Origin: Chthoniobacterales bacterium
Lineage (GTDB): Bacteria > Verrucomicrobiota > Verrucomicrobiia > Chthoniobacterales > JACTMZ01
DNA length: 64,000 bases
Assembly: GCA_014879535.1 (NCBI GenBank)
Contig: JACSRX010000035.1
Location: forward strand, 1-64,000
Direction: 5' to 3'
Both the position numbers and the translations under genes were made by a program. The notes under the pieces were generated by a model, which was not told the origin of the DNA, did not search any database, and saw only the letters and a list, made by a program, of their open reading frames with translations. Every line of letters begins with the position of its first letter. The first letter of the stretch is position 1. This document shows, in pieces, positions 41,901 to 49,645 of this stretch.

Positions 41901-43078
41901 ATCTTTGCTGCGGGCCCAGTGGAGCGAATACGCGTGAGGATCAGCGGAACGATTCCGGCGAAGGGGCGTTTCGCACTTCGTAATCTTGCTTCTCCTCGCG
42001 GCAATTCAGGGATTGGCTCAGTGCCGGAGCCGTGCATCACGATTCTCCTCAGTTCTGGCGAAAGGCGCACCCACGAGATATCAGTTGGGACATTGCGCAG
42101 GCGAAGAAGGCCGCGCAAAACATCGTCGAGCACACCCAGATGGGTGAACCGTCCGGCAGAGTTCTGCGCTAGGTTCAGACCACCATCAAGCAACGGAGCT
42201 TCAGCGGAGCGAATGAGTGCCTGTTCGCTGATACCTTGTGTCACGCCCAAACCCGCGCACGCCGGGCATTGGCCTCCACCTAGTCCTGCCACATTGAATG
42301 AGAAGAGACGGCGACCCAGCGGTTCGTAGGGTGCGGGATCATCCGGCGCAAGACGATGCACCCCAGCCTCGATGAAGGTATTGGCGATGACCCAGAGACA
42401 TCCTTCCAATTGTGGCGGAACAAGGCGGGAGGCGTCGTCAGCAGAAGCAACCTTGATCCGTGTGCGCGGCTCGGCAATCCACCAACGCGCCGGCAATTTT
42501 GACTTGCTTGACGTTCGCGTGGCTGCCGCCCAACTGGTGCGCCGCTCACGGTAATAGAATGTTCCGTTTGGTAGCCGCCCAGCGGAACCAATTGCGAGAT
42601 CAGAACGTGCGTCCGCGAGCGTGATCGTTTGTCCTTCATGGTGACGATGGAACCATTCTGCAAGGTTGAGGTCATTGACCGGCACAACCGCTTCTCCACC
42701 TGGCGAGCGCGATTGTCCATGGTGCAGGAAAAGACCAGCCAGCAGATCTAGTAATCCAGTGTAGCTCGCGACGGTCGAGCGGCTCTGACCGCGTAACGGC
42801 TCTTGCGGAAGTTCGATGCAAGGAGGCAAGCCATTCACCGCATCGACAGCAGGTTCGTAGGAAGGTGCCAGCGCATGCGGCTCACCGCGGAGACGCCCAA
42901 GCCGTCTGCGGGCAAGCCGCGCAATGATGTGATGCGCAAGCGTCGATTTTCCGGCCCCGGACACCCCGGCCAGTGCGACAAGCTGCCGGGCCGGCAGAGA
43001 AAGCGTCAGATTCTGAAGATTGTTTTCGCGCGCACCCGTGATACGGATTACGTCCGATGCTATGCGCTGTTGGTCCAT
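38879..43078 (-). CDS. UvrA-like ABC ATPase with extra C-terminal repeat-like region
   Basis: two Walker A (GVSGAGKST, GVSGAGKSS), signatures TLSGGEAQRLKLG and TLSAGERQRLALA, CPACxGxG zinc modules; likely start MDQQRIASDVIRITGARENNL. Confidence 0.9.
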   Translation of the reverse strand: MDQQRIASDVIRITGARENNLQNLTLSLPARQLVALAGVSGAGKSTLAHHIIARLARRRLGRLRGEPHALAPSYEPAVDAVNGLPPCIELPQEPLRGQSRSTVASYTGLLDLLAGLFLHHGQSRSPGGEAVVPVNDLNLAEWFHRHHEGQTITLADARSDLAIGSAGRLPNGTFYYRERRTSWAAATRTSSKSKLPARWWIAEPRTRIKVASADDASRLVPPQLEGCLWVIANTFIEAGVHRLAPDDPAPYEPLGRRLFSFNVAGLGGGQCPACAGLGVTQGISEQALIRSAEAPLLDGGLNLAQNSAGRFTHLGVLDDVLRGLLRLRNVPTDISWVRLSPELRRIVMHGSGTEPIPELPRGEARLRSAKRPFAGIVPLILTRIRSTGPAAKIFQQWVAEMPCPDCGGSRFNKSARACQWRDYGLAELVSRRSLGELRGVFEPHQASARSGEGDLVRSIVTLITAYEHLNLGHLPLSRATSTLSGGEAQRLKLGLGLALRMRDACYILDEPSRGLHAQDIGGLAAILRSVVRDENTVILVEHQPLLLRHADHLITLGPGGGSAGGRVVYDGPAVDAPRERASEITGSSRRSAARRFLEVKRLSLHNIQNAEFRLPVSQLTAVVGVSGAGKSSAVLRALVPAARGMLEGAGESPICRLRMPPSIRFVEVVGQKLAGQNRRSVVATVLEILDPLRKHFAAQPDSEALGLDAGDFSFNSTGACPSCGGSGVAQDGFGAETDARCHVCDGTRLAGGALLVRSEGCGIAELLDIPVATLAEHPHPAFDAAGREKLAALIDLGLGHLALGRATPTLSAGERQRLALARFLARLERSEGAGLLVLDEPTAGLSVSDAARVFERIHNLTCEHGHTAIVLEHKLELLPLADWIVEFGPGGGPAGGQVIFEGTSVELAKAATPTATAWRNRTRKPVTTDQRRSPPTAESVAWERCADVFECLAARSEIRDEVDLVGPLRPAVRLNADRIPKDARIGELLDLLPWARAQCTATLPAQVSPLPNSDALAAAAEGHSFGFSPVAPQLRLGLATPGDLVTAVRALLKLGFREALTCQGHTPLRDLPAKIASAKDLTECVVVCGVGMPQVLRATALRWSQGVVRILDDEGSILATRFVSSTAIGLSLSAPFVGDWHSPQGRCAQCVGTGRLPAYPWGLIVADERKGIADDKFWNPAVLEGIRSLRRSRIIPESEFFAKQQVADFRQAPARMDTRTRLLFEHGIPWRHFHKPSARRIDREQDHYSWRGLHDYVYLSLGRIADLKHKQRLKDGFRELLCPACEGTGMGWEAGCLELQRRTFREIWRSMPLTEWQSKLTCPSLSLNAAVALGLGKLRANDRFFDVPTTDRDQLMVALAQTAPLTGLALISTAKHARARNLVERISMKLISLTPKGEE

Positions 43079-43088
43079 GCCATACTCA

Positions 43089-43802
43089 TTAGCGGGAGTG
43101 CTCCCGCTCAGACAGGGTGCGCCACTCTTCGTCGCGTCGGAAATAGAAGAGCATCTTGTGCTCGTAAGTCGTCTCAACGAGTCGCGATAGACTCTGAGCC
43201 CGGCGCCGAGTGAATTCCGGATGGAAGATGTTGAAATAGTCCACAGGAAGTCGCTTTAGGCCGACCTCAAAACCGGCGGCGTAAAAGATGCTGGCGACCT
43301 GATCAAGCGAATAGTCGAATGGCCGCTGTCCTTCTTCTTGCAGTAGTTGTCGGCGGTGTGGCCAGAGGGGGTTCTCTATGTGGCAGCCCATCGTCGCGTA
43401 ATACTCGCCCCTGTCCTTCAACACTCGATAGAGGGTGCTAGCCAGTGTTGGCAAGTCTTCAATCATCCAAAACACTTCCTGACTGAAGATGAAGTCGAAG
43501 TGCTGCTCTAAGCCGTTGAGCGCGTCTGGTGTGGAATAATCGAGCGGCTCGCCTTCGCGGCGCTCCTCTCTAGCTTTTGCAAGCATTTCGGTATCCACAT
43601 CTACTCCAAGCCCCTTCGCTATCGGACGCATTTGATGCAAAAGCCGGAGGAATCCGCCACGGCCACAACCATAATCGAGCACTACCTCGCGCCCGGTGTG
43701 CGGCGGGATAATCTCGCGGATCATCGCAGTCCAAAATGTGATGTTGCCGCCTTCGATTCCGATGTCGTAGGCGTCGTAGAGGTGCCAAGGTTTTTCAGTC
43801 AT
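43089..43802 (-). CDS. SAM-dependent class I methyltransferase
   Basis: EVVLDYGCGRGGFLRLLHQM; FDFIFSQEVFWMIEDL; start taken at MTEKPWHLYDAYD. Confidence 0.88.
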   Translation of the reverse strand: MTEKPWHLYDAYDIGIEGGNITFWTAMIREIIPPHTGREVVLDYGCGRGGFLRLLHQMRPIAKGLGVDVDTEMLAKAREERREGEPLDYSTPDALNGLEQHFDFIFSQEVFWMIEDLPTLASTLYRVLKDRGEYYATMGCHIENPLWPHRRQLLQEEGQRPFDYSLDQVASIFYAAGFEVGLKRLPVDYFNIFHPEFTRRRAQSLSRLVETTYEHKMLFYFRRDEEWRTLSEREHSR

Positions 43803-43821
43803 TTTCTGGGAAAGTAGAGCG

Positions 43822-44676
43822 TCAGTGAGCAAACAGGAACTGCATCTTCCGTCCGGAGGTCGACCCGTCGGGCTTTACAATGATGCTACACCGCGTGCGG
43901 GCGTGAAGGGTTCGGTGGTTGTCGATGACCGTGATATCTCCTGATTGCAGGTGGAGTGTCTCCACATTTTCTGCCGCTTTCCGCTCAAACGCAAGCATCA
44001 TGGATGACTGTTCCGGAGTCGGGAGTGTTCCGCGCACGCGGAAACCTTGGCGGATGCGAGAGCGGTGGTAACGCGCCAGGAAGCGGCCGCTCGCCGCGTC
44101 CCGGCTGATTATTGGTGACTCGAGTATGTCGACACCTTCGGCTGCATTGCGTCCGGCAAAGGGCAACGCTACCGACATGAATTGTTGAATATCCAAGTCA
44201 CTCTCAACCCCAAAACACATCGCCTCAATGTCTGCGATCTGCAACGCACCCCAACCGGGGGTCGGATCTGGCTCAATGCAAAGCGACATGGTCAACCGCG
44301 CAGGGTTCGCTAGCATGCTGTAGTCGGTGTGAAGCGGTAAGTGGCGGAGTTGATTGCCCATAAGCGACTCACTCGGACGGACATGGGCACCGATTACGGC
44401 GGAGCCCTCAGCCGGGTCGATGAAAGGCGAGCCAAGGAGCGCAGCTAGCGCGGGAAACAGCACACGGGTGCCTTCATCTGGCAGTCCCCGAACTTGGGCA
44501 AAACCCTGCTCCTCTACCACTGACCGCACAAGGGAGGCCAAAACACCGAGGGGAGCTTGTTTTAAGGCCTCGCAACGGAGGCGCTCCACAGCCGCTGTAT
44601 CTGTCAATTGCTCGGTCGGCAGCGCCGACGCACAGCACCTAAGCGCGGTGGTTACTTCGGGCGAAAGAAGCAACAT
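43822..44676 (-). CDS. TauD/CAS-like Fe(II)/2-oxoglutarate-dependent oxygenase
   Basis: LRHLPLHTDYSML (HxD-type) and GDITVIDNHRTLHARTRC (distal His/Arg); start taken at MLLLSPEV. Confidence 0.75.
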   Translation of the reverse strand: MLLLSPEVTTALRCCASALPTEQLTDTAAVERLRCEALKQAPLGVLASLVRSVVEEQGFAQVRGLPDEGTRVLFPALAALLGSPFIDPAEGSAVIGAHVRPSESLMGNQLRHLPLHTDYSMLANPARLTMSLCIEPDPTPGWGALQIADIEAMCFGVESDLDIQQFMSVALPFAGRNAAEGVDILESPIISRDAASGRFLARYHRSRIRQGFRVRGTLPTPEQSSMMLAFERKAAENVETLHLQSGDITVIDNHRTLHARTRCSIIVKPDGSTSGRKMQFLFAH

Positions 44677-44704
44677 CCTGTGCCTGTCTACTGGCAGGCA
44701 ACTC

Positions 44705-45136
44705 TTAGCGGCAATCCTTGGAAGAGCATCGATGCATCGTGCCAATCATTGGGCCGCCAAACTCCAACTCCCAAAGCTCGCACGTATCAATCCATGCCGC
44801 CTGATTGGCTTCCCAGTCATCATTGCCATAAACTCCGAAATATGGATCGTGGTGGAGGTAGCCGCCAAAAAGTCTCTGGCAATCGGCCATGTACTTTCGA
44901 GTATCCAAAATATGGTAGTGCCAAACGAGATCAATGAGTCCGCTTGGCACTAACGTTCGGTCCGGATAACGCTGACGCAGGGTCAAAAACCGGCGATACG
45001 CCAACTCGGCTACCTCCGGATTGATTGGTTCCCCATGCAAAGACTCACCTTCGCATTGAATTTTGAACAAGATCGGGCCTAGGTCTACATCTACGAGTGG
45101 AGCAATGGAGGACGACATGGATTGCCGTGTACCCAT
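44705..45136 (-). CDS. GRDP-like (glycine-rich-domain-protein-like) protein with short Cys-containing tail
   Basis: LVPSGLIDLVWHYHILDTRKYMADCQRLFGGYLHHDPYFG; C-terminal MHRCSSKDCR. Confidence 0.6.
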   Translation of the reverse strand: MGTRQSMSSSIAPLVDVDLGPILFKIQCEGESLHGEPINPEVAELAYRRFLTLRQRYPDRTLVPSGLIDLVWHYHILDTRKYMADCQRLFGGYLHHDPYFGVYGNDDWEANQAAWIDTCELWELEFGGPMIGTMHRCSSKDCR

Positions 45137-45287
45137 TCGGGACTGATACGGTCAAGCACATTTCTGCTACTCACAGCGGACGGCGCAAGGGTCTTGATGC
45201 CGCCACGGAGGATGATAACGCGCTATCTGACGCCGACCCGACGCAAACCATTGCGTTTGGGGGCAATAAGATCAGCCACGCTGAGAC

Positions 45288-45520
45288 AGGAAATCTCTTA
45301 TAGAGAACGACTTAGACCAGGGGGGAAGGGACCCCCTGCCTCATTCCATGAGAAAACTGTTTTTCAACTTTACACTTTTTTCTCGCCCCTCTCCACAACA
45401 CCCCGAAAGTAGCAAAACGCTGATAACGAGGCTCCTGCGCGTAAAACAGGGCTGATTTTTGGAGCCTTAAAACGGCCAAAACGATGTAAAGTTGGGGGTC
45501 GAACTTTACGTCTGCTTTAC
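45288..45520 (-). repeat. 233-bp inverted repeat, right copy
   Basis: reverse complement of 4365-4597 with equal length. Confidence 0.9.
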
Positions 45521-45571
45521 GTGCCCGGAGTGGTCTGAGGCGCCGCAGGTCGGGGCGGCTCCATCCGGCTT

Positions 45572-45589
45572 GGTTGTTGTGCAACAACC
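45572..45589. repeat. 18-bp palindrome
   Basis: GGTTGTTGTGCAACAACC; reverse complement occurs at 63199-63216. Confidence 0.6.
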
Positions 45590-45666
45590 TTGGTGCGGAC
45601 GTTCGTTGACAGTCTGTTCACACGATTGCCACAGCCCGTTGCCCGTTGACACGGCGGGGCGGGGCG

Positions 45667-46029
45667 ATGAGCAACCTGTCCGTGAAACGCATGGCGTTCC
45701 TGCCCGGAGGGACGGTGGTGCGCGAGTGCCACGACGATGCCGAGGTGAAGGCGCTGGCGATCCGGCTGGGCGTGTATGCGGAGATGACGCGGATGTTGCC
45801 GCACGATGTCCCCCACCCTGCCTCGGCGGCCTTCCGCCGCGACGGGGACACGCTGCACGCAATTCTGCTGCTGACCGGTTGGGATGAGCCGAAGGACAAC
45901 GGCTGGGTGGCCCTGAGTGCCTCGCCCGCAAGCCCCGTGGCAGCGGCCCAACTCGAACAGATCGTGCGCAGGATCTTCGTGGGCACGCCGTCGTGCCGTT
46001 TTCAGGAGGGCGGGTCATGGCGAAACTGA
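45667..46029 (+). CDS. hypothetical phage protein
   Basis: MSNLSVKRMAFLPGGTVVRECHDDAEVKAL; first gene of replication block. Confidence 0.55.
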   Translation: MSNLSVKRMAFLPGGTVVRECHDDAEVKALAIRLGVYAEMTRMLPHDVPHPASAAFRRDGDTLHAILLLTGWDEPKDNGWVALSASPASPVAAAQLEQIVRRIFVGTPSCRFQEGGSWRN

Positions 46030-46949
46030 GCCGGTTGCCGAAGTTCGCGGCGGATCTGCTGGCGGCCTGCCCGTCGAGCGGAACGGGCGTGCATCAGTGG
46101 CTTTTCAAATGCGCGGGGGCGTTGCAGCGGGCCGGTTGCGGCGAGGAGGAGGCGGCGGCGTTGATCGCCAAGGCCGCGGCGGGCTGCGGAAGGGAACTGG
46201 AGCCACACGAGATTCCCGACGCGATCAAGAACTCGAAGGGCGCGACCACCACCTCGACCCCGAACTCGCCCGCAGCCAAGGCCGCGCCACCTGCCTCGAA
46301 ATGGCCGAAGCCGAAGCTCCAGCTCATCGAGAGCATCGAGAATGAACCCGGAGCGCCGGGGCTGGTGGATCTGGCCGAACGCTCGCCCGTGCGGTTTGAG
46401 GACGACCGAAGCCGCACCGAGGAGATCATAGACCGTTTGTATCCGGGCAATCCCCTGCTCTGCTGCGGGCTGCGCAAGAACCACGCCGGCACGGGGACGC
46501 GGGAGGAATGGCGCGGGAAGCTGGCCGGCCTTCCGCTGATCGTGCCGAACCCGATGACCGCCGAGGAGGGGCGGCGCAAGACGGACGGGAAGCTCTCGAC
46601 GCGGACCTTGGACAACACGGGACCGCGCCGGTTCCTCGTGGTCGAGTTTGACGACAAGCGCGGGGAGGACTCGCAGGCGGCGAGGTTGTGGCATTTGAGC
46701 CGGTTCAGCCCGCTGGTCATGGCCGTGCACAGCGGGGGCAAGTCGGTCCACGGGTGGTTCTGCACGCACGGGGATACGGAGGCCGACTGGCTGAAGTTCA
46801 TGCGGTATGCGGTGAGCCTCGGGGCCGACCCGGCGACCTGGACGCGGTGCCAGTTGGTGCGGATGCCCGATGGGACGAGGCGGGAAGCGGGGGCGGCCCC
46901 GCGGCGACAGGCCGTGCATTACTTCGATCCGGAGGCGCTGCCATGCTGA
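46017..46949 (+). CDS. primase-like replication protein
   Basis: FLVVEFDDKRGE...VHSGGKSVHGWF...CQLVRMPDGTRR primase-like residues; upstream of RepA-like ATPase. Confidence 0.65.
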   Translation: MAKLSRLPKFAADLLAACPSSGTGVHQWLFKCAGALQRAGCGEEEAAALIAKAAAGCGRELEPHEIPDAIKNSKGATTTSTPNSPAAKAAPPASKWPKPKLQLIESIENEPGAPGLVDLAERSPVRFEDDRSRTEEIIDRLYPGNPLLCCGLRKNHAGTGTREEWRGKLAGLPLIVPNPMTAEEGRRKTDGKLSTRTLDNTGPRRFLVVEFDDKRGEDSQAARLWHLSRFSPLVMAVHSGGKSVHGWFCTHGDTEADWLKFMRYAVSLGADPATWTRCQLVRMPDGTRREAGAAPRRQAVHYFDPEALPC

Positions 46950-48178
46950 AGACCGACGCCATTCCCGATCCGGACGCGAAGGAGGTGCTGCCGCCGCCGG
47001 AGCTGCTGAACCTTTACGCGATCCCGGTGCCGCCCGCGGAGGGCGACATCAACGAACTCATCAAGCACAGGTTCCTGTGCCGGGGGGCGGCGATGCTCCT
47101 GATCGGGCCGACGGGGATCGGGAAAAGCTCGTTCGCCATGCAGTTGGCGATCTTGCTCAGCCTGGGGCGGGAGGCGTTCGGGATCGTGCCGGCCCGCCCG
47201 CTGCGGATATTGATCATCCAGGCCGAGAACGACCACGGGGACATGGCCGAGTTTCGCGAGGGCGTGCTGCGGGGGCTGGCGATCACGCCCGAGGAGCTGG
47301 CCGGGAGCGTGATCATGACGGCGTGGGAGGACAGCCGCACGGGGGCGGAGTTCTGCGATCAGGTGCTGGCGCCGCTCTTGGAGCAAGGGAGCTTCGACCT
47401 GGTCATCATCGACCCGGCGCTGGCCTACCTCGGCGGGGACGCCAGCCTGCAGAAGGACGTGTCGGCGTTCCTGCGCAACAAGATCAACCCGCTGCTGCGG
47501 CGGCACGGGTGCGGGCTGGTGCTCGTCCACCACACGAACAAGCCGCCGCAGGGGCAGCAGAAGGGCAACTGGCAGGCGGGCGACTTCGCCTACCTCGGCA
47601 CGGGATCGTCGGATTGGGCGAACTGGGCGCGGGCCATCGTGGCGATCCGGTCGCTCGGCTCGCACGAGTATTTCGAGCTGCGGGTGGGGAAGCGCGGGCG
47701 GCGGCTGCGGTGGCTGGAGGACGACGGTATGACGCCGCTGTTCACGAAGATCATCGCCCACAGCCAAACGGGGATCTGCTGGCGGGAGGCAACGCTGGCC
47801 GAGTTCGAGGCGGCGGGCGGGGCCGAGGAAGCCCGGGAGGTGACGCTGCGGCAGCGGGGGCCGGAAATGGACGCGTTCCTGGCGATTTTCCCCAACACCT
47901 ACAAGAAGGACCCGCGGGGCGGGCTGCTCTCCGCCGACCAGATCAAGAAGGCGTTCCTCGACCGGGGGTGGCACAAGGACTTCTACCGGGCCATGTGCGA
48001 CGATGCGGAGGCCGAGGGGCTGATCGTCCAAGTCCGGGGCGAGGGCCGGGGCGGGCAGATCCTGCGCGGCCTGCCCGCGATGGCCGAGGCGTTTGCCAAG
48101 CACCGAGATGCCCGGGGGACGATCCTCGAGGAAGTGCCGCTGGCGAAGCCCGTGGTGTTCCGCAAAAAGAGGCGCTGA
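46943..48178 (+). CDS. RepA/RecA-like AAA ATPase (replicative helicase-like)
   Basis: IGPTGIGKSSFAMQLA; ILIIQAENDHGD; LVIIDPALAYLGGD; LVLVHHTNKP. Confidence 0.82.
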   Translation: MLKTDAIPDPDAKEVLPPPELLNLYAIPVPPAEGDINELIKHRFLCRGAAMLLIGPTGIGKSSFAMQLAILLSLGREAFGIVPARPLRILIIQAENDHGDMAEFREGVLRGLAITPEELAGSVIMTAWEDSRTGAEFCDQVLAPLLEQGSFDLVIIDPALAYLGGDASLQKDVSAFLRNKINPLLRRHGCGLVLVHHTNKPPQGQQKGNWQAGDFAYLGTGSSDWANWARAIVAIRSLGSHEYFELRVGKRGRRLRWLEDDGMTPLFTKIIAHSQTGICWREATLAEFEAAGGAEEAREVTLRQRGPEMDAFLAIFPNTYKKDPRGGLLSADQIKKAFLDRGWHKDFYRAMCDDAEAEGLIVQVRGEGRGGQILRGLPAMAEAFAKHRDARGTILEEVPLAKPVVFRKKRR

Positions 48179-48182
48179 AAAG

Positions 48183-48349
48183 CGAACTCGTCTTTCTCGT
48201 CTTTCTCGTCCCGCGGGACGAGTTCGGAAGCCCCCCGCGGCGAACTCGTCTTTCTCGTCCTACCCTTTAAGGGAGGACGAGAAACTAGGACGAGTTCGGG
48301 ATGATGAATATTGAGAAAACCGCCAAGACGAGTTCCAGGACGAGTTCGG
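48183..48349. repeat. iteron-like direct and inverted GACGAGTTCG repeats
   Basis: CGAACTCGTC 48183 and 48241; GGACGAGTTCG 48216, 48288; GACGAGTTCC 48327; AGGACGAGTTCGG 48337; TTTCTCGTC repeats. Confidence 0.65.
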
Positions 48350-48458
48350 CCTCCTCCGGGCAGGTCATGAAATGAGGGCGCGGCGGGCGGGTGAAGATCG
48401 GGTCGTGAGAGGTTGACCTCCGGGCTGGTCGGGCGGGTTGACATGCAGCGCTGGGGAA

Positions 48459-48680
48459 ATGAACGCCGCAACTTTATCGCCGCTGCCCCGGTATGTAAGC
48501 CTGCACCAGCTCGCACGGCGCACCGGGATCAACCGGAACGCGCTGGCGATGCTCATGGCGCGGGGCCAGCTTGCGCCCACCGCCGTGCAGGACTTCGGGG
48601 AAGGGCGCGAGGCGTTCCTGTTTCCCGTGGGGGCCATCGGGCGGCTGAAGAATCCCGCCGCACTCCCCCACCCGCTTTGA
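48459..48680 (+). CDS. small HTH-like phage protein
   Basis: YVSLHQLARRTGINRNALAMLMARGQLAP. Confidence 0.5.
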   Translation: MNAATLSPLPRYVSLHQLARRTGINRNALAMLMARGQLAPTAVQDFGEGREAFLFPVGAIGRLKNPAALPHPL

Positions 48681-48687
48681 ACGAACC

Positions 48688-49236
48688 ATGAAAACCGAAC
48701 TGCGAAAACTGCTGACGGGCCGGGGCATCGAGTTGCCCTGCGAGAACGAAATTGGCCGGTTGCGCGAGCTGGAAGGCCGCTGGCGGGCGTTGGAGAAGCG
48801 GAGGGCGCTCGTGACGCCCTGGCGCGTGGCCGAGGATCAGGCGGAGGCGCGGGAGGCGTTCCTGGCCGACCCGAGCCTGGAGAACGAGCTGCAGATCGCT
48901 GTGCTGGCCGACACGCAGCAGACCGCGCTGAGGTATGCGGCGCGGCACCGGGCGATCTCGGAACTCATGGCGCAGCTGTCCGGGCAGGCCGCGGAGCTGC
49001 TCGCGCCGTTCCTCGCCGCCGTGTGCGCGGCCCTGCGGGACGAGAGGGAACTGCGGGAGGCTAACAAGACCACGGCCTACGCCCACAACGACCCCAAGGT
49101 GAAGGAATGCCGCGTGTGGGAGAGTGACGCTGACCACGCCTACAACCGGGCCGTGACCGCCGGGCAGCGCGAGTTTTCACCGATGCAGGTCGCAGAGTTC
49201 TTCGTGACGGAGCAGGTCGAGGAGGAAGGCCAATGA
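48688..49236 (+). CDS. hypothetical phage protein
   Basis: 182-aa helical ORF, overlaps next by ATGA. Confidence 0.5.
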   Translation: MKTELRKLLTGRGIELPCENEIGRLRELEGRWRALEKRRALVTPWRVAEDQAEAREAFLADPSLENELQIAVLADTQQTALRYAARHRAISELMAQLSGQAAELLAPFLAAVCAALRDERELREANKTTAYAHNDPKVKECRVWESDADHAYNRAVTAGQREFSPMQVAEFFVTEQVEEEGQ

Positions 49237-49421
49237 GCCCCAAGTCCGCTCCCACCGAGGCCGAGAGGCGCTGGCAGGCGCGGGTGGATGCGGCCAAAGC
49301 CGCCGTGGCCGAGGCCGAGAAGGCCATGACGGCGACCACCTCGCCCACGATGCAGACCTACCTGTATCGAGAGCTGCGGGAGAAGCAGCGGGCGCTTCAA
49401 GCCGCACTCCGGGCGCGATGA
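49233..49421 (+). CDS. small helical phage protein
   Basis: 62-aa ORF, coupled. Confidence 0.45.
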   Translation: MSPKSAPTEAERRWQARVDAAKAAVAEAEKAMTATTSPTMQTYLYRELREKQRALQAALRAR

Positions 49422-49639
49422 TCAGGATCGCCCACCTGCCCCGCCCCCCGGAGTTCCTGATGCGGCAGATGGCCGCCCGGGTGCGGTTCCACTACGTGGC
49501 CGAAGCCCGCAAAGCCGTGGAAGAGGCCGAGCGGAAGCTGCTCACAGCAAAGTCACCGGAGAAGGCCGCGGCGGAGCGGGAGCTGCTGGAGAAGCACAAG
49601 GCGCTGGCGGAGGCGCGGGAGTGGAAGCCGTGGCTGTGA
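49418..49639 (+). CDS. small helical phage protein
   Basis: 73-aa ORF, coupled. Confidence 0.45.
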   Translation: MIRIAHLPRPPEFLMRQMAARVRFHYVAEARKAVEEAERKLLTAKSPEKAAAERELLEKHKALAEAREWKPWL

Positions 49640-49645
49640 GATGCC

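Noticed and set aside
4365-45520. Classical composite IS transposon
   Set aside because: No transposase ORF is visible at either repeat or between them, and no target duplication is evident.
46919-48103. 394-aa minus-strand ORF
   Set aside because: Shadow ORF antisense to the RepA-like ATPase.
48183-48349. CRISPR array
   Set aside because: Units are short, in mixed orientation and irregularly spaced, with no cas genes; better read as iterons.
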